A stretch of DNA of 59,448 nt, taken from Corynebacterium kefirresidentii (GTDB taxonomy: Bacteria > Actinomycetota > Actinomycetes > Mycobacteriales > Mycobacteriaceae). A model generated the notes under the pieces. The model had not been told where the DNA came from and did not search any database. It saw nothing but the letters and a program-made list of their open reading frames with translations. Shown here one piece after another: positions 52,053 through 59,448 of the stretch (the stretch's first letter is position 1; every line of letters starts with the position of its first letter). Location: positions 1-59,448 of the forward strand of contig NGUZ01000016.1 of assembly GCA_002154655.1 (NCBI GenBank), in the 5' to 3' direction. A program made the position numbers and the translations under genes.

Positions 52053-53762
52053 GTGTCCGCTTCCACCTCCCGAGCTTGGCTCGATCACTACAGCGAATGG
52101 ACCCCTCACACGCTGGACTACGGTAATAAAACCATCGTCGACTATTACCGCGATAACCTGCGGGTCAACGCCAATAAACCCGCCACCTATTTCTTCGGCC
52201 GCACGCAGACCTACGCGGAGCTCGACGCCCAAGTGCGCGCCGCCGCGGCCGGGCTCAAGGCTTTTGGTATTCGCCCAGGCGACAAGGTGGCCATCGTGCT
52301 GCCCAACTGCCCTCAGCACGTCGCGGCCTTCTATGCGGTGCAGCTACTTGGTGCCACCGTGGTCGAGCACAACCCACTTTATACCGCCCACGAATTGGAA
52401 GGCCTTTTCCGAGATCATGGTGCCCGCGTAGCAATCTCTTGGGATAAAACCGCCTCCACGCTGGAAAAGCTGCGCTCGACTACCCCGCTAGAGACCATCG
52501 TCTCCGTCAACATGGTCGATGCCATGCCACCACTCAAGCGCCTCGCGCTCCGCCTGCCTATCCCACCGCTAGCTGCTAAACGCGAGCAGCTCACCGAGCA
52601 TGCACCAAACACAGTAGCGTGGTCTACCCTGATCGGCTCAGCTATTGGCGGCGACGGCAGCGCCCTAGAAATGCCACGCATCAGCCAGGCTGACGTCGCG
52701 CTCATCCTTTACACTTCCGGCACCACCGGAAAACCCAAAGGCGGAATGCTCTCGCACGGTAATCTCATAGCTAATTGCGTCCAAGGCCAAGCTTGGGTTC
52801 CAGAAATGGGAAAGCACAAAGAGCGCTTCCTCGCCGCATTACCGATGTTTCACGCCTACGGCATGACCACACTGTGCATTTTTAGCGTGTACATGGGCGC
52901 CGAGCTTATCTTGCTTCCTTCCCCACAAATGCCGCTCATCCTGGACATCGTGAAAAAGCGCACGCCTACCTGGCTGCCAGGGGTTCCCACCCTCTATCAG
53001 AAGATCATGGACGCAGCCGAAGACAAAGACGTGGACTTAAGCGGCATCCGCAACGCTTTTTCCGGTGCCGCTACACTGCCCGTAGAAATCGTGGAACGGT
53101 GGGAGTCCATGACCGGCGGACGACTCGTAGAAGGCTTTGGCATGACCGAGTGCTCCCCCGTGTTAATTGGCAACCCAATGAACGGAAAGAATCGCCCTGG
53201 CTATGTGGGGCTCCCATTCCCAGATGCCGAGGTACGCATTGCCAATCCGAAGAATCTGGATGAAACCCAGCCTGATGGCCAGCCAGGCGAGTTGCTCGCG
53301 CGTGGTCCGCAAATTTTCCAAGGCTATTTTGGCAACCAAGAAGCAACAGAGGAGTCCTTCCATAACGGCTGGTTCCGCACCGGAGACATGGCAGTCATGG
53401 AAGAAGACGGCTGGGTCCGCCTAGTCAGCCGCATTAAGGAAATCATCATCACCGGCGGCTTCAACGTCTACCCCGCAGAGGTAGAAGAGGCAATTGCAGA
53501 GCACCCCGACGTGGTGGATGTCGCCGCCGTGGGCCGCCCGCGCCAGGATGGCTCCGAGGATGTCGTCGGCTGCGTCACCCTGCGCGATGGCGCCGTGCTC
53601 GATCCCGAGGGATTGAAGGAATTCTGCCGCGAGCGCCTTACCCGCTACAAGGTCCCGCGCACGTTCTATCACTTTGAGGATTTGGCGCGCGACCATCTAG
53701 GCAAGATTCGCCGGCACCAGGTACGCAAGGACCTACTCGAGCTGCTGGAGGCAAAGGCCTAA
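52053..53762 (+). CDS. Long-chain acyl-CoA ligase, copy 2
   Basis: A 569-residue paralogue of copy 1 with P-loop YTSGTTGKPKG near 219 and the same hinge. GTG start, with GAAAGG as binding site; TATACT at about 52004 may be its -10 box. Its central part (about 52600-53450) uses noticeably more A/T-ending codons than its ends. Confidence 0.87.
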   Translation: MSASTSRAWLDHYSEWTPHTLDYGNKTIVDYYRDNLRVNANKPATYFFGRTQTYAELDAQVRAAAAGLKAFGIRPGDKVAIVLPNCPQHVAAFYAVQLLGATVVEHNPLYTAHELEGLFRDHGARVAISWDKTASTLEKLRSTTPLETIVSVNMVDAMPPLKRLALRLPIPPLAAKREQLTEHAPNTVAWSTLIGSAIGGDGSALEMPRISQADVALILYTSGTTGKPKGGMLSHGNLIANCVQGQAWVPEMGKHKERFLAALPMFHAYGMTTLCIFSVYMGAELILLPSPQMPLILDIVKKRTPTWLPGVPTLYQKIMDAAEDKDVDLSGIRNAFSGAATLPVEIVERWESMTGGRLVEGFGMTECSPVLIGNPMNGKNRPGYVGLPFPDAEVRIANPKNLDETQPDGQPGELLARGPQIFQGYFGNQEATEESFHNGWFRTGDMAVMEEDGWVRLVSRIKEIIITGGFNVYPAEVEEAIAEHPDVVDVAAVGRPRQDGSEDVVGCVTLRDGAVLDPEGLKEFCRERLTRYKVPRTFYHFEDLARDHLGKIRRHQVRKDLLELLEAKA

Positions 53763-53773
53763 ACTTAGCGGCT

Positions 53774-55303
53774 ATGGCAGAAATTCACTATGGCGCTACC
53801 TTGACGGATTTCCTCACGGCGGCCGTCGCACAGTTTCCACAGCGCCCGGCCACCTACTTCGCCGGCCACACGCTAACCTATAGCGAGCTCGATGCCCAGG
53901 TGGCGGCCGCGGCCGGCGCCTTGCGCGAGATGGGCGTGCGCCCCGGCGACCGGGTGGCGCTCCTGCTCCCTAATTGCCCGCAACACGTGGTGGCGTTCTT
54001 TGCCATCCTGCGCCTGGGCGCGGTGGTGGTCGAGCATAACCCGCGCTATACCGCGCACGAGCTCACCCCGCTGCTCGCCCACCATGGCGCCCGCGTGGCC
54101 ATTGCCTGGGAGGACATTGCCCCCACGGTATCCGCGCAGGTGGAGACCACCATCTCCGTTTCCCTTAGCAAGCCCCTTCCCCTCTCCGGTACCCCGGTGG
54201 AGCCGTACCCAGCCGCGCTTGCCGACGCCGCCCTTATCCTCTACACCTCCGGCACCACCGCCCGCCCCAAGGGCGTGGTCTTAACCCACGGCAACCTCGC
54301 TGCCAACTGCTTGCAGCTAGAAACTCAGGCCCCACTGCGCCCCGGCCATGAGCGCTTCCTGGCCGCGTTGCCCATGTTCCATTCCTATGGCCTGACGATG
54401 AGCGTGCTGCTTGCGGTGCGCTGCGCGGCCGAGATTATCCTGCTTGCCGCTCCACACACCGACGCAGTGACGGAAGCGCTTGCCACCCGCCGCCCCACCT
54501 GGATGCCGGGCGTGCCGACCATCTACGAGCGCGCCATGAACTACGCTTCCACTGCCGCTGATTCCGAGTCTCCCTCGGATCTCGGCGGGGTGCGCTATTC
54601 CATCTCGGGCGCCGCCTCGCTGCCCTCGCGCATCATCGACCCGTGGGAGGCACGCACCGGTGGCATGTTGGTGGAAGGTTATGGGCTGACGGAAACCTCT
54701 CCCGTGCTGACCATCAATCCCCTTGATGACACCCGGCGCGCCGGCACCATCGGCCTGCCTTTGCCGGATACGCAGCTGCGCATCGGTGATCCTGCCGATC
54801 TCAGCCGCACCCAACCGGATGGCGTGGCCGGCGAGATCCTCGCCCGCGGCCCGCAGGTTTTTGGCGGCTACCTTGCCGACGCCCCCGCTACCTCAGCCGC
54901 CTTCCATGAAGGTTGGTTCCGCACAGGAGACATGGGCGTGCGCGAACCCGATGGCCATATCCGGTTGGTGGGCCGCATTAAAGAAATCATCATTACCGGC
55001 GGCTTCAATGTTTATCCCGGCGAGGTGGAGGAGGCTTTAGCCTCCCACCCCGATATCGCCCAAGCCGCCGTCGTAGGCACTCCCCGCTCCGATGGTTCTG
55101 AGGACGTCGCTGCCTGCGTGGTCCTAGCCCCCGGCGCCCGGGTCGACGAAGCTGCCTTGCGCGAGCACTGCCGCGGGCTGCTGGCGCGCTATAAGGTGCC
55201 GCAAAGATTCTTTGCCATGGATAAGCTCGCCGAAGATCAGCTAGGTAAGCTGCGCCGCCGTGATGTCCAGCGCGATCTCCTTGCCCGCCTTCACCGCGAC
55301 TAG
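53774..55303 (+). CDS. Acyl-CoA ligase, copy 3 (shorter)
   Basis: A 509-residue paralogue lacking about 60 residues between the N-terminal lobe and the P-loop YTSGTTARPKG (near 156). The hinge GRIKEIIITGGFNVYPGE is intact. It follows copy 2 by 11 nt and overlaps the convergent yihY gene by 4 bp. The acyl chain specificity may differ. Confidence 0.85.
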   Translation: MAEIHYGATLTDFLTAAVAQFPQRPATYFAGHTLTYSELDAQVAAAAGALREMGVRPGDRVALLLPNCPQHVVAFFAILRLGAVVVEHNPRYTAHELTPLLAHHGARVAIAWEDIAPTVSAQVETTISVSLSKPLPLSGTPVEPYPAALADAALILYTSGTTARPKGVVLTHGNLAANCLQLETQAPLRPGHERFLAALPMFHSYGLTMSVLLAVRCAAEIILLAAPHTDAVTEALATRRPTWMPGVPTIYERAMNYASTAADSESPSDLGGVRYSISGAASLPSRIIDPWEARTGGMLVEGYGLTETSPVLTINPLDDTRRAGTIGLPLPDTQLRIGDPADLSRTQPDGVAGEILARGPQVFGGYLADAPATSAAFHEGWFRTGDMGVREPDGHIRLVGRIKEIIITGGFNVYPGEVEEALASHPDIAQAAVVGTPRSDGSEDVAACVVLAPGARVDEAALREHCRGLLARYKVPQRFFAMDKLAEDQLGKLRRRDVQRDLLARLHRD

Positions 55304-56568
55304 TCTGCGTCGTTTTCTGCTTTGCACACCGCTTGTTTGTAGATGCGCTCGGACCGCTCTTCTAGGTCAAGTTGGGCGCGGGCTTGGGATTTGGCGGCGG
55401 CATCGGAACGCGGCGGAGCCTGAATATGCCGCGCGGCGTGCAGACCCAGTTGCAGCTCTTTGGCTCGCAATACCTCCGCATCGATTTTGATGCCCAAAAT
55501 GAGCATCGTATTAGATAACCATACGGCCATGAATACGGCCATGATGAGGCTGAAGGCGCCGTAGACGCTGGCCCCAGCAAAGCGCTGGGTATACAGCGCA
55601 AAGGCTCCCCACACCACGACATTGGTGCTAAGCGCCACCACGGAACCGAGAGTTATCCAGCGGAAGCGCGCTGGCCGCACATTCGGGGAAAAGTGGTACA
55701 GGATGGCAATCAACGTCAGCACGACCACCACGGTGAGCGGGAAGCGCAGCCAATTCCACACCGGCATAAAGATGCCGCCCAAAAAGTCCGCGGTGCCTTG
55801 CATCTCTAGCTTGCCGGCTAACGGTTCGACCACACCGCTGACAATGGTATCGCGCAGCAGGTTAGCAAAAAGCACGATCACCGCGCCGATGACCAGGACG
55901 ATAGTAAGCCCCCACATGAGTGCCCAGGTGCGGATTATTCCGCGGCCCTCTACCCGCCCGTAAACGGTATTGGCGGTGCGCGAGAAAGCACGCACATAGG
56001 CCGAGGCGGCAAAAAGAGAAACCAGCACGGATACCACCAGCGCGAAGGTGCCTTGGGCTGTGGAGCCAATGATGGAGCCAACCAATTTTTCGGCCTGCTC
56101 CGTCATGGAACTGGGCACGTAGTCCGCAATGAATTGAGAGGTTAATTCGTGCACCTCGGCACGCCGCGAGGAGAAAATGAGCGTGGCGATGGAATAGGCG
56201 GCCAGCACCGTGGGGGCAAAGGCCATGAGCGTGAAGTACGTCATCGTGGCCGCACGATCCATCAAGGCATCATGGAAGAAATCAGCCCACACGCGGCGCA
56301 CCACCAGCCCCCAGCTTTCCTTGCGCAAGCGGTTGCCGCGGGCCAGGGGATCTACTTCCTCGGTATGGCCCGCAATCTTGACCACGGTGGGCGCGGTGCT
56401 GGGCACGATCTTATCCGCCCCCTCGTACTCGGATTCGCTCACCGGAGTGGCCGCGGCGCTCGACGGAGCGCCAGCAGGCTGCTTACCTTCAGGCTGTTCG
56501 GCAGAAGGCAAGTCCCCAGGGGTGCGTGCGGCGCCGGGGGCCTCGGCGGCGTCGTCGAGAGTGCTCAT
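55300..56568 (-). CDS. YihY/BrkB-family membrane protein
   Basis: A 422-residue protein. An acidic, low-complexity N-terminus of about 80 residues is followed by six helices of the YihY domain (about residues 95-360), including the TYFTLMAFAPTVLAAYS start. The tail is charged. Once labelled RNase BN, the family is now treated as membrane proteins of unknown role. Confidence 0.85.
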   Translation of the reverse strand: MSTLDDAAEAPGAARTPGDLPSAEQPEGKQPAGAPSSAAATPVSESEYEGADKIVPSTAPTVVKIAGHTEEVDPLARGNRLRKESWGLVVRRVWADFFHDALMDRAATMTYFTLMAFAPTVLAAYSIATLIFSSRRAEVHELTSQFIADYVPSSMTEQAEKLVGSIIGSTAQGTFALVVSVLVSLFAASAYVRAFSRTANTVYGRVEGRGIIRTWALMWGLTIVLVIGAVIVLFANLLRDTIVSGVVEPLAGKLEMQGTADFLGGIFMPVWNWLRFPLTVVVVLTLIAILYHFSPNVRPARFRWITLGSVVALSTNVVVWGAFALYTQRFAGASVYGAFSLIMAVFMAVWLSNTMLILGIKIDAEVLRAKELQLGLHAARHIQAPPRSDAAAKSQARAQLDLEERSERIYKQAVCKAENDAD

Positions 56569-56639
56569 ATTATCCCAGCGTATGCGGTAAAGAATCTATT
56601 TCAGGAAGTGACACTCAGCCGTGATTACACTGGAGAAGC

Positions 56640-57116
56640 ATGACTGACCAGAATGAAAAGAAGCTCAACGTTAAGTCCTTCGAACTCGACCACCGCCTAG
56701 TCAGCGCGCCGTATATCCGCGTGGCCGACCGCACGGATTTGGGCGGCGGCGTCGAAATCATCAAGTATGACCTGCGCTTTTGCCAGCCTAACCAGGACCA
56801 CCTGGATACCAAGGCGCTACATTCGGTAGAGCACATGATGGCAAACTTCATGCGCAATTACACCGATAAGCTCATCGGTTTCGCCCCGATGGGCTGCCGC
56901 ACCGGCTTCTACGCCATCACCAACGGCATGGAGCAGGACGAGCTGCTGCGCGCGGTAGAAGGCGCGCTCAACGATATTCTTAACGCTACCGAGGTACCGG
57001 CCGCCAATGAAGAGCAGTGCGGTTGGGGTGCGCACCACAGCTTGGAGGGCGCGCAGGAAGCAGCCCGCGCATTCCTGGGCGCTAAGGATGAGTGGCTCCA
57101 GGTCATGGCGGCCTAA
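56640..57116 (+). CDS. luxS: S-Ribosylhomocysteine lyase
   Basis: A 158-residue metalloenzyme. The HSVEH motif (His61, Glu64, His65) and Cys127 fit the metal site, and Cys86 in MGCRTGF the catalytic cysteine. It recycles S-ribosylhomocysteine and yields DPD, the AI-2 precursor. TACACT lies 8 nt before the ATG with GGAG between. No pfs gene is adjacent. Confidence 0.93.
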   Translation: MTDQNEKKLNVKSFELDHRLVSAPYIRVADRTDLGGGVEIIKYDLRFCQPNQDHLDTKALHSVEHMMANFMRNYTDKLIGFAPMGCRTGFYAITNGMEQDELLRAVEGALNDILNATEVPAANEEQCGWGAHHSLEGAQEAARAFLGAKDEWLQVMAA

Positions 57117-57147
57117 GCGAGTCGCCGGTGCGAGAGGCGCCGAACTG

Positions 57148-57206
57148 AAAAGCAGCCACGATAGACCCGAAAACCGCGTGGTTAAGGGCGCTATCGTGGC
57201 TGCTTT
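57148..57206. terminator. Bidirectional terminator between luxS and murB
   Basis: AAAGCAGCCACGATAG and CTATCGTGGCTGCTTT form a perfect 16-bp stem around a 26-nt loop. T tracts flank both sides, so it can end both convergent genes. Confidence 0.8.
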
Positions 57207-57251
57207 GTAGGTTTTATGCCCCGAGACTCGGAGCGACAGCGCGGTCGCGCG

Positions 57252-58358
57252 CTACTCGTCGAGGGAAAGGCCTATCCACACGGGTTCTGGCACGAGTTCC
57301 ACGCCGAAGGTTTCGTGGACGCCGTCGCGGATGGTGCGGGCGAGGTCCACAATATCGGCGGCCGTGGCCTCGCCGCGGTTGGTCAGCGCCAGCGTGTGCT
57401 TCGTCGAGAGCGTGGCCCTGCCGGAGCCCGGATAGCCCTTGGCAAACCCGGCGCGGTCAATGAGCCAGGCGGCAGACAGCTTTTCCCGGCCGGTCTCGGC
57501 AGAGGGGTGGCGGGGCATGGAGTCTGCGGTGGCGTCGCCAAGCGAGGTACGGACCTTGGCCTGGACGGCGTCGGCAAGAGCGGAGTCCACCACCGGGTTG
57601 GTGAAGAAGGAGCCGGCGGACCAGGTGTCATGGTCGGTGGGGTCGAGCACCATGCCCTTGCCGCGGCGGAGCTTGAGGACCTCCTCGCGGACCTCGGCCA
57701 CGGGGCGGCGCTCGCCCGGGTTCTGGGTGAGCTGGCCAAAGCGCAGTGGGCGGGAAAGACCCTCGGTATCGAGCTGCAGCTCCACCTCCAGCACCACGGC
57801 GCGGCCGGTGAATTTCAGGTTGGAATAGCGATAGGCCAGCTCTAGATCGGAGGCGGGGACCCACTCATCGGTATCGGTGCGGCGGTTATAAAGGCGCACG
57901 CGGCTAAGGACCTCGGAGATTTCCGCGCCATAGGCACCCACATTCTGCACGGGGACCGCGCCCACGGTGCCAGGGATGCCGGAGAGACACTCGATGCCGC
58001 CCAGGCCAAGCTGCACGGAGCGAGCCACCACGTCATCCCAGACGGCGCCGGCCTGCGCGCGCACCATTCCGGTCTCGGTGTCCATGGAGACCTCGTCGAA
58101 GTCGAGGATGACAGCGACGACATCCACGGAGCCATCGGCCACCAAGAGGTTGGACCCGCCGCCGACGACTATGAACTTCACCGCAGCGCGATCCAGGGCG
58201 CGGACAACGGACACGGCGGCATCCGGCTGCGAGCAGCGCAGTGCGGCCTGCGGTTTTCCACCCACACGCAGCGTAGTCAGATCCGCAAAGGTGGCGGTAG
58301 AGTCCAGTTCCACGCCGTCGATCGCTGTGAGCTGTTGCGTCAAAGATTTATCAAGCAC
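57252..58358 (-). CDS. murB: UDP-N-acetylenolpyruvoylglucosamine reductase
   Basis: A 368-residue FAD enzyme of peptidoglycan precursor synthesis. It has VVGGGSNLLV, SGIPGTVGAVPVQNVGAYG and the C-terminal SAAWLIDRAGF. I chose GTG 58358 because TACCTT (58366-58371) ends 7 nt upstream; TTG 58367 is within that box. Confidence 0.92.
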   Translation of the reverse strand: MLDKSLTQQLTAIDGVELDSTATFADLTTLRVGGKPQAALRCSQPDAAVSVVRALDRAAVKFIVVGGGSNLLVADGSVDVVAVILDFDEVSMDTETGMVRAQAGAVWDDVVARSVQLGLGGIECLSGIPGTVGAVPVQNVGAYGAEISEVLSRVRLYNRRTDTDEWVPASDLELAYRYSNLKFTGRAVVLEVELQLDTEGLSRPLRFGQLTQNPGERRPVAEVREEVLKLRRGKGMVLDPTDHDTWSAGSFFTNPVVDSALADAVQAKVRTSLGDATADSMPRHPSAETGREKLSAAWLIDRAGFAKGYPGSGRATLSTKHTLALTNRGEATAADIVDLARTIRDGVHETFGVELVPEPVWIGLSLDE

Positions 58359-58382
58359 GCCTACCAAGGTAGTCTGTTAAGC
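58359..58382. promoter_or_regulatory. Overlapping divergent leaderless promoters
   Basis: Only 24 bp separate the murB GTG and the DUF2505 ATG. The minus-strand TACCTT (58366-58371) and plus-strand TAGTCT (58370-58375) each lie exactly 7 nt before a start codon and share two bases. Confidence 0.6.
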
Positions 58383-58874
58383 ATGTCAACCCGTAGTGAA
58401 AACACCGTAACCATCAATCAGCCCATCGAAAAGGTGCACAAGGCGCTGCTCACCAAGGAATACTGGGAGTACATCGTGGCCAACCTCTCCCCTGAGGCGG
58501 GTCAGGTGCATGACTTCAGCGATAACGTTGCCACCCTTTTCGAGGTTCTGCCGACCACCCTGCTGCCAGAGGCAGTGCGCGCCATGGTCTCCCAGGACCT
58601 CAAGGTCAAGCGCGTGGTCACCGTAGACGAGCTCAACGGTGAAGCCGCTGACGTTAACTACACCGCAGATGTCAAGGGCACCCCGGTGGACTTCAAGGGC
58701 GATATCTCCCTGGCTGGTGAGGGCGAGATGACCAAGTTGTCCTACGTCAACGAGATTTCGGTCAATATCCCGATGATGGGCGCCGCCATCGAGCCGAAGG
58801 TGGGCGAATCCCTGGCTGAGCTCTTCGATAACGAAGGAAAGCTCACCGAGCAGTGGATTTCTGAGAACGCCTAA
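58383..58874 (+). CDS. DUF2505 domain protein
   Basis: A 163-residue soluble protein with an SRPBCC/START-like fold pattern, matching DUF2505. It begins MSTRSENTVTINQPIEKV. These folds often bind hydrophobic ligands. No ligand can be named. Start 58383 is fixed by TAGTCT 7 nt upstream. Confidence 0.8.
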   Translation: MSTRSENTVTINQPIEKVHKALLTKEYWEYIVANLSPEAGQVHDFSDNVATLFEVLPTTLLPEAVRAMVSQDLKVKRVVTVDELNGEAADVNYTADVKGTPVDFKGDISLAGEGEMTKLSYVNEISVNIPMMGAAIEPKVGESLAELFDNEGKLTEQWISENA

Positions 58875-58894
58875 GTTCTACAGAACAGAAATCT

Positions 58895-59448
58895 ATGGCC
58901 GACCACGCACATAATCTGCGCGCTAGCGCAGCTGCGGGTCGGCCTTTTGGCGTTATTACCCGCGGCACCACCAATCACAACCGGCTGCGCCGCTGCGATA
59001 GGTGGATGCTCGCGCACCCGGAGATTTCCACGCTGCTGCGGCACGTGGAAAAGCCGCTCGCGCTCGACGTAGGCTACGGGGCTTCGCACGCCACCACCGT
59101 GGAATGGGCAGGGTGGCTGCGCCGGGCGAATCCGCAGGTAGACGTCCGGGGGCTCGAAATCCATCCGGACCGGGTCCTGCCGCCGCGCGACGGCGTGCGC
59201 TTCGAGCTTGGCGGTTTTGAACTGGCTGGCTACCGGCCGCAGCTGGTGCGCGCATTTAATGTGCTGCGCCAATACGACGTGGACCAGGTCCAGGAGGCCT
59301 GGCAGACGGTGTGTTCTCGGCTTGCCCCCGGCGGCTTCTTTGTGGAGGGCACCTGCGATGAGCTAGGCCGGCGCGCGGCCTGGTTGCTGCTGGACGCCCA
59401 CGGCCCGCGGACTCTCACCCTGGCGTGGGACCCGTTCGATGTGGCGCG
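58895..59448 (+). CDS. SAM-dependent methyltransferase, partial at window end
   Basis: The frame is open from ATG 58895 to the window edge, about 184 residues. Motif I reads LALDVGYGASH, followed by VRGLEIHPDRV and LAPGGFFVEGT, a class I methyltransferase. It lies 20 nt after the DUF2505 gene. The C-terminus and substrate are unknown. Confidence 0.75.
   Translation, partial: MADHAHNLRASAAAGRPFGVITRGTTNHNRLRRCDRWMLAHPEISTLLRHVEKPLALDVGYGASHATTVEWAGWLRRANPQVDVRGLEIHPDRVLPPRDGVRFELGGFELAGYRPQLVRAFNVLRQYDVDQVQEAWQTVCSRLAPGGFFVEGTCDELGRRAAWLLLDAHGPRTLTLAWDPFDVA

Noticed and set aside
1..59448. CRISPR array, prophage, insertion sequence or DtxR iron box
   Set aside because: I saw no regularly spaced repeats, transposase or integrase genes, or convincing match to the DtxR consensus in the intergenic regions.

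Overview
This window looks like a chromosomal segment from a high-GC actinobacterium, almost certainly a Corynebacterium. Gene content and order follow, from memory, the Mycobacterium tuberculosis Rv0481-Rv0562 neighbourhood (murB, mshA, gpmA, senX3-regX3, ppx, proC, bS22, hemA-C-D-B, hemE, hemY, hemL, tlpA-ccdA-resB-ccsB, menA, menE, menB, menC, menD, mgtA, menG, menJ, polyprenyl synthase). It also carries corynebacterial traits: an mntABCD-type manganese transporter with MntR-like operators, a DIP1984-family protein, many start codons lying 6-8 nt after a TANNNT -10 box (typical of leaderless mRNAs), and LuxS. The species cannot be fixed from the sequence alone.

Layout. 1-7600: tRNA-Tyr, then a menaquinone/cell-envelope block (polyprenyl diphosphate synthase, MenJ, MenG, MgtA, a DUF3592 protein, MenD). 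7600-11150: an accessory-looking patch with a UvrA2-type gene and an AbiEi/DUF559-type gene, each broken by one frameshift, separated by a spacer with an inverted repeat. 11144-21070: menC, a DIP1984-family gene, menB, two tiny membrane genes, mntABCD, menE, mntR and menA. Two MntR-like palindromes flank this block. 21063-28011: small membrane and HTH genes, then the system II cytochrome c maturation set (ccsB, resB, ccdA, tlpA), a phosphatase and hemL. 28100-30730: a proline-rich lipoprotein, an oxidoreductase and a DUF222/HNH gene preceded by two perfect DnaA boxes. 30825-39556: heme genes hemY, hemE, hemB, cobA-hemD, hemC, hemA. 39630-44675: glutaredoxin, HAD phosphatase, the 33-residue ribosomal protein bS22, a BldC-like HTH protein, proC, a membrane protein and ppx. 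44709-49714: a cysteine-rich conserved protein, regX3-senX3, gpmA, mshA. 49781-55303: three tandem acyl-CoA ligase paralogues with an ogt gene between the first two. 55300-59448: YihY, luxS, murB, a DUF2505 protein and a partial methyltransferase.

How the parts fit. The men genes supply menaquinone and the hem and ccs/res genes supply heme and cytochrome c, so much of the window builds the respiratory chain. A 14-nt sequence (AGTCCAACTTTTGT) occurs identically before hemL and inside a perfect palindrome before ccsB, with a near copy before hemE; it is the best candidate here for an undescribed control element of heme/cytochrome c supply. I saw no CRISPR array, transposase, prophage or obvious new defence system. 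The most unusual items are that motif, the pair of neighbouring frameshifts, the mosaic acyl-CoA ligase triplet, the DnaA-box repeat, the degenerate SUMT half of the HemD fusion and the overlapping divergent -10 boxes upstream of murB.
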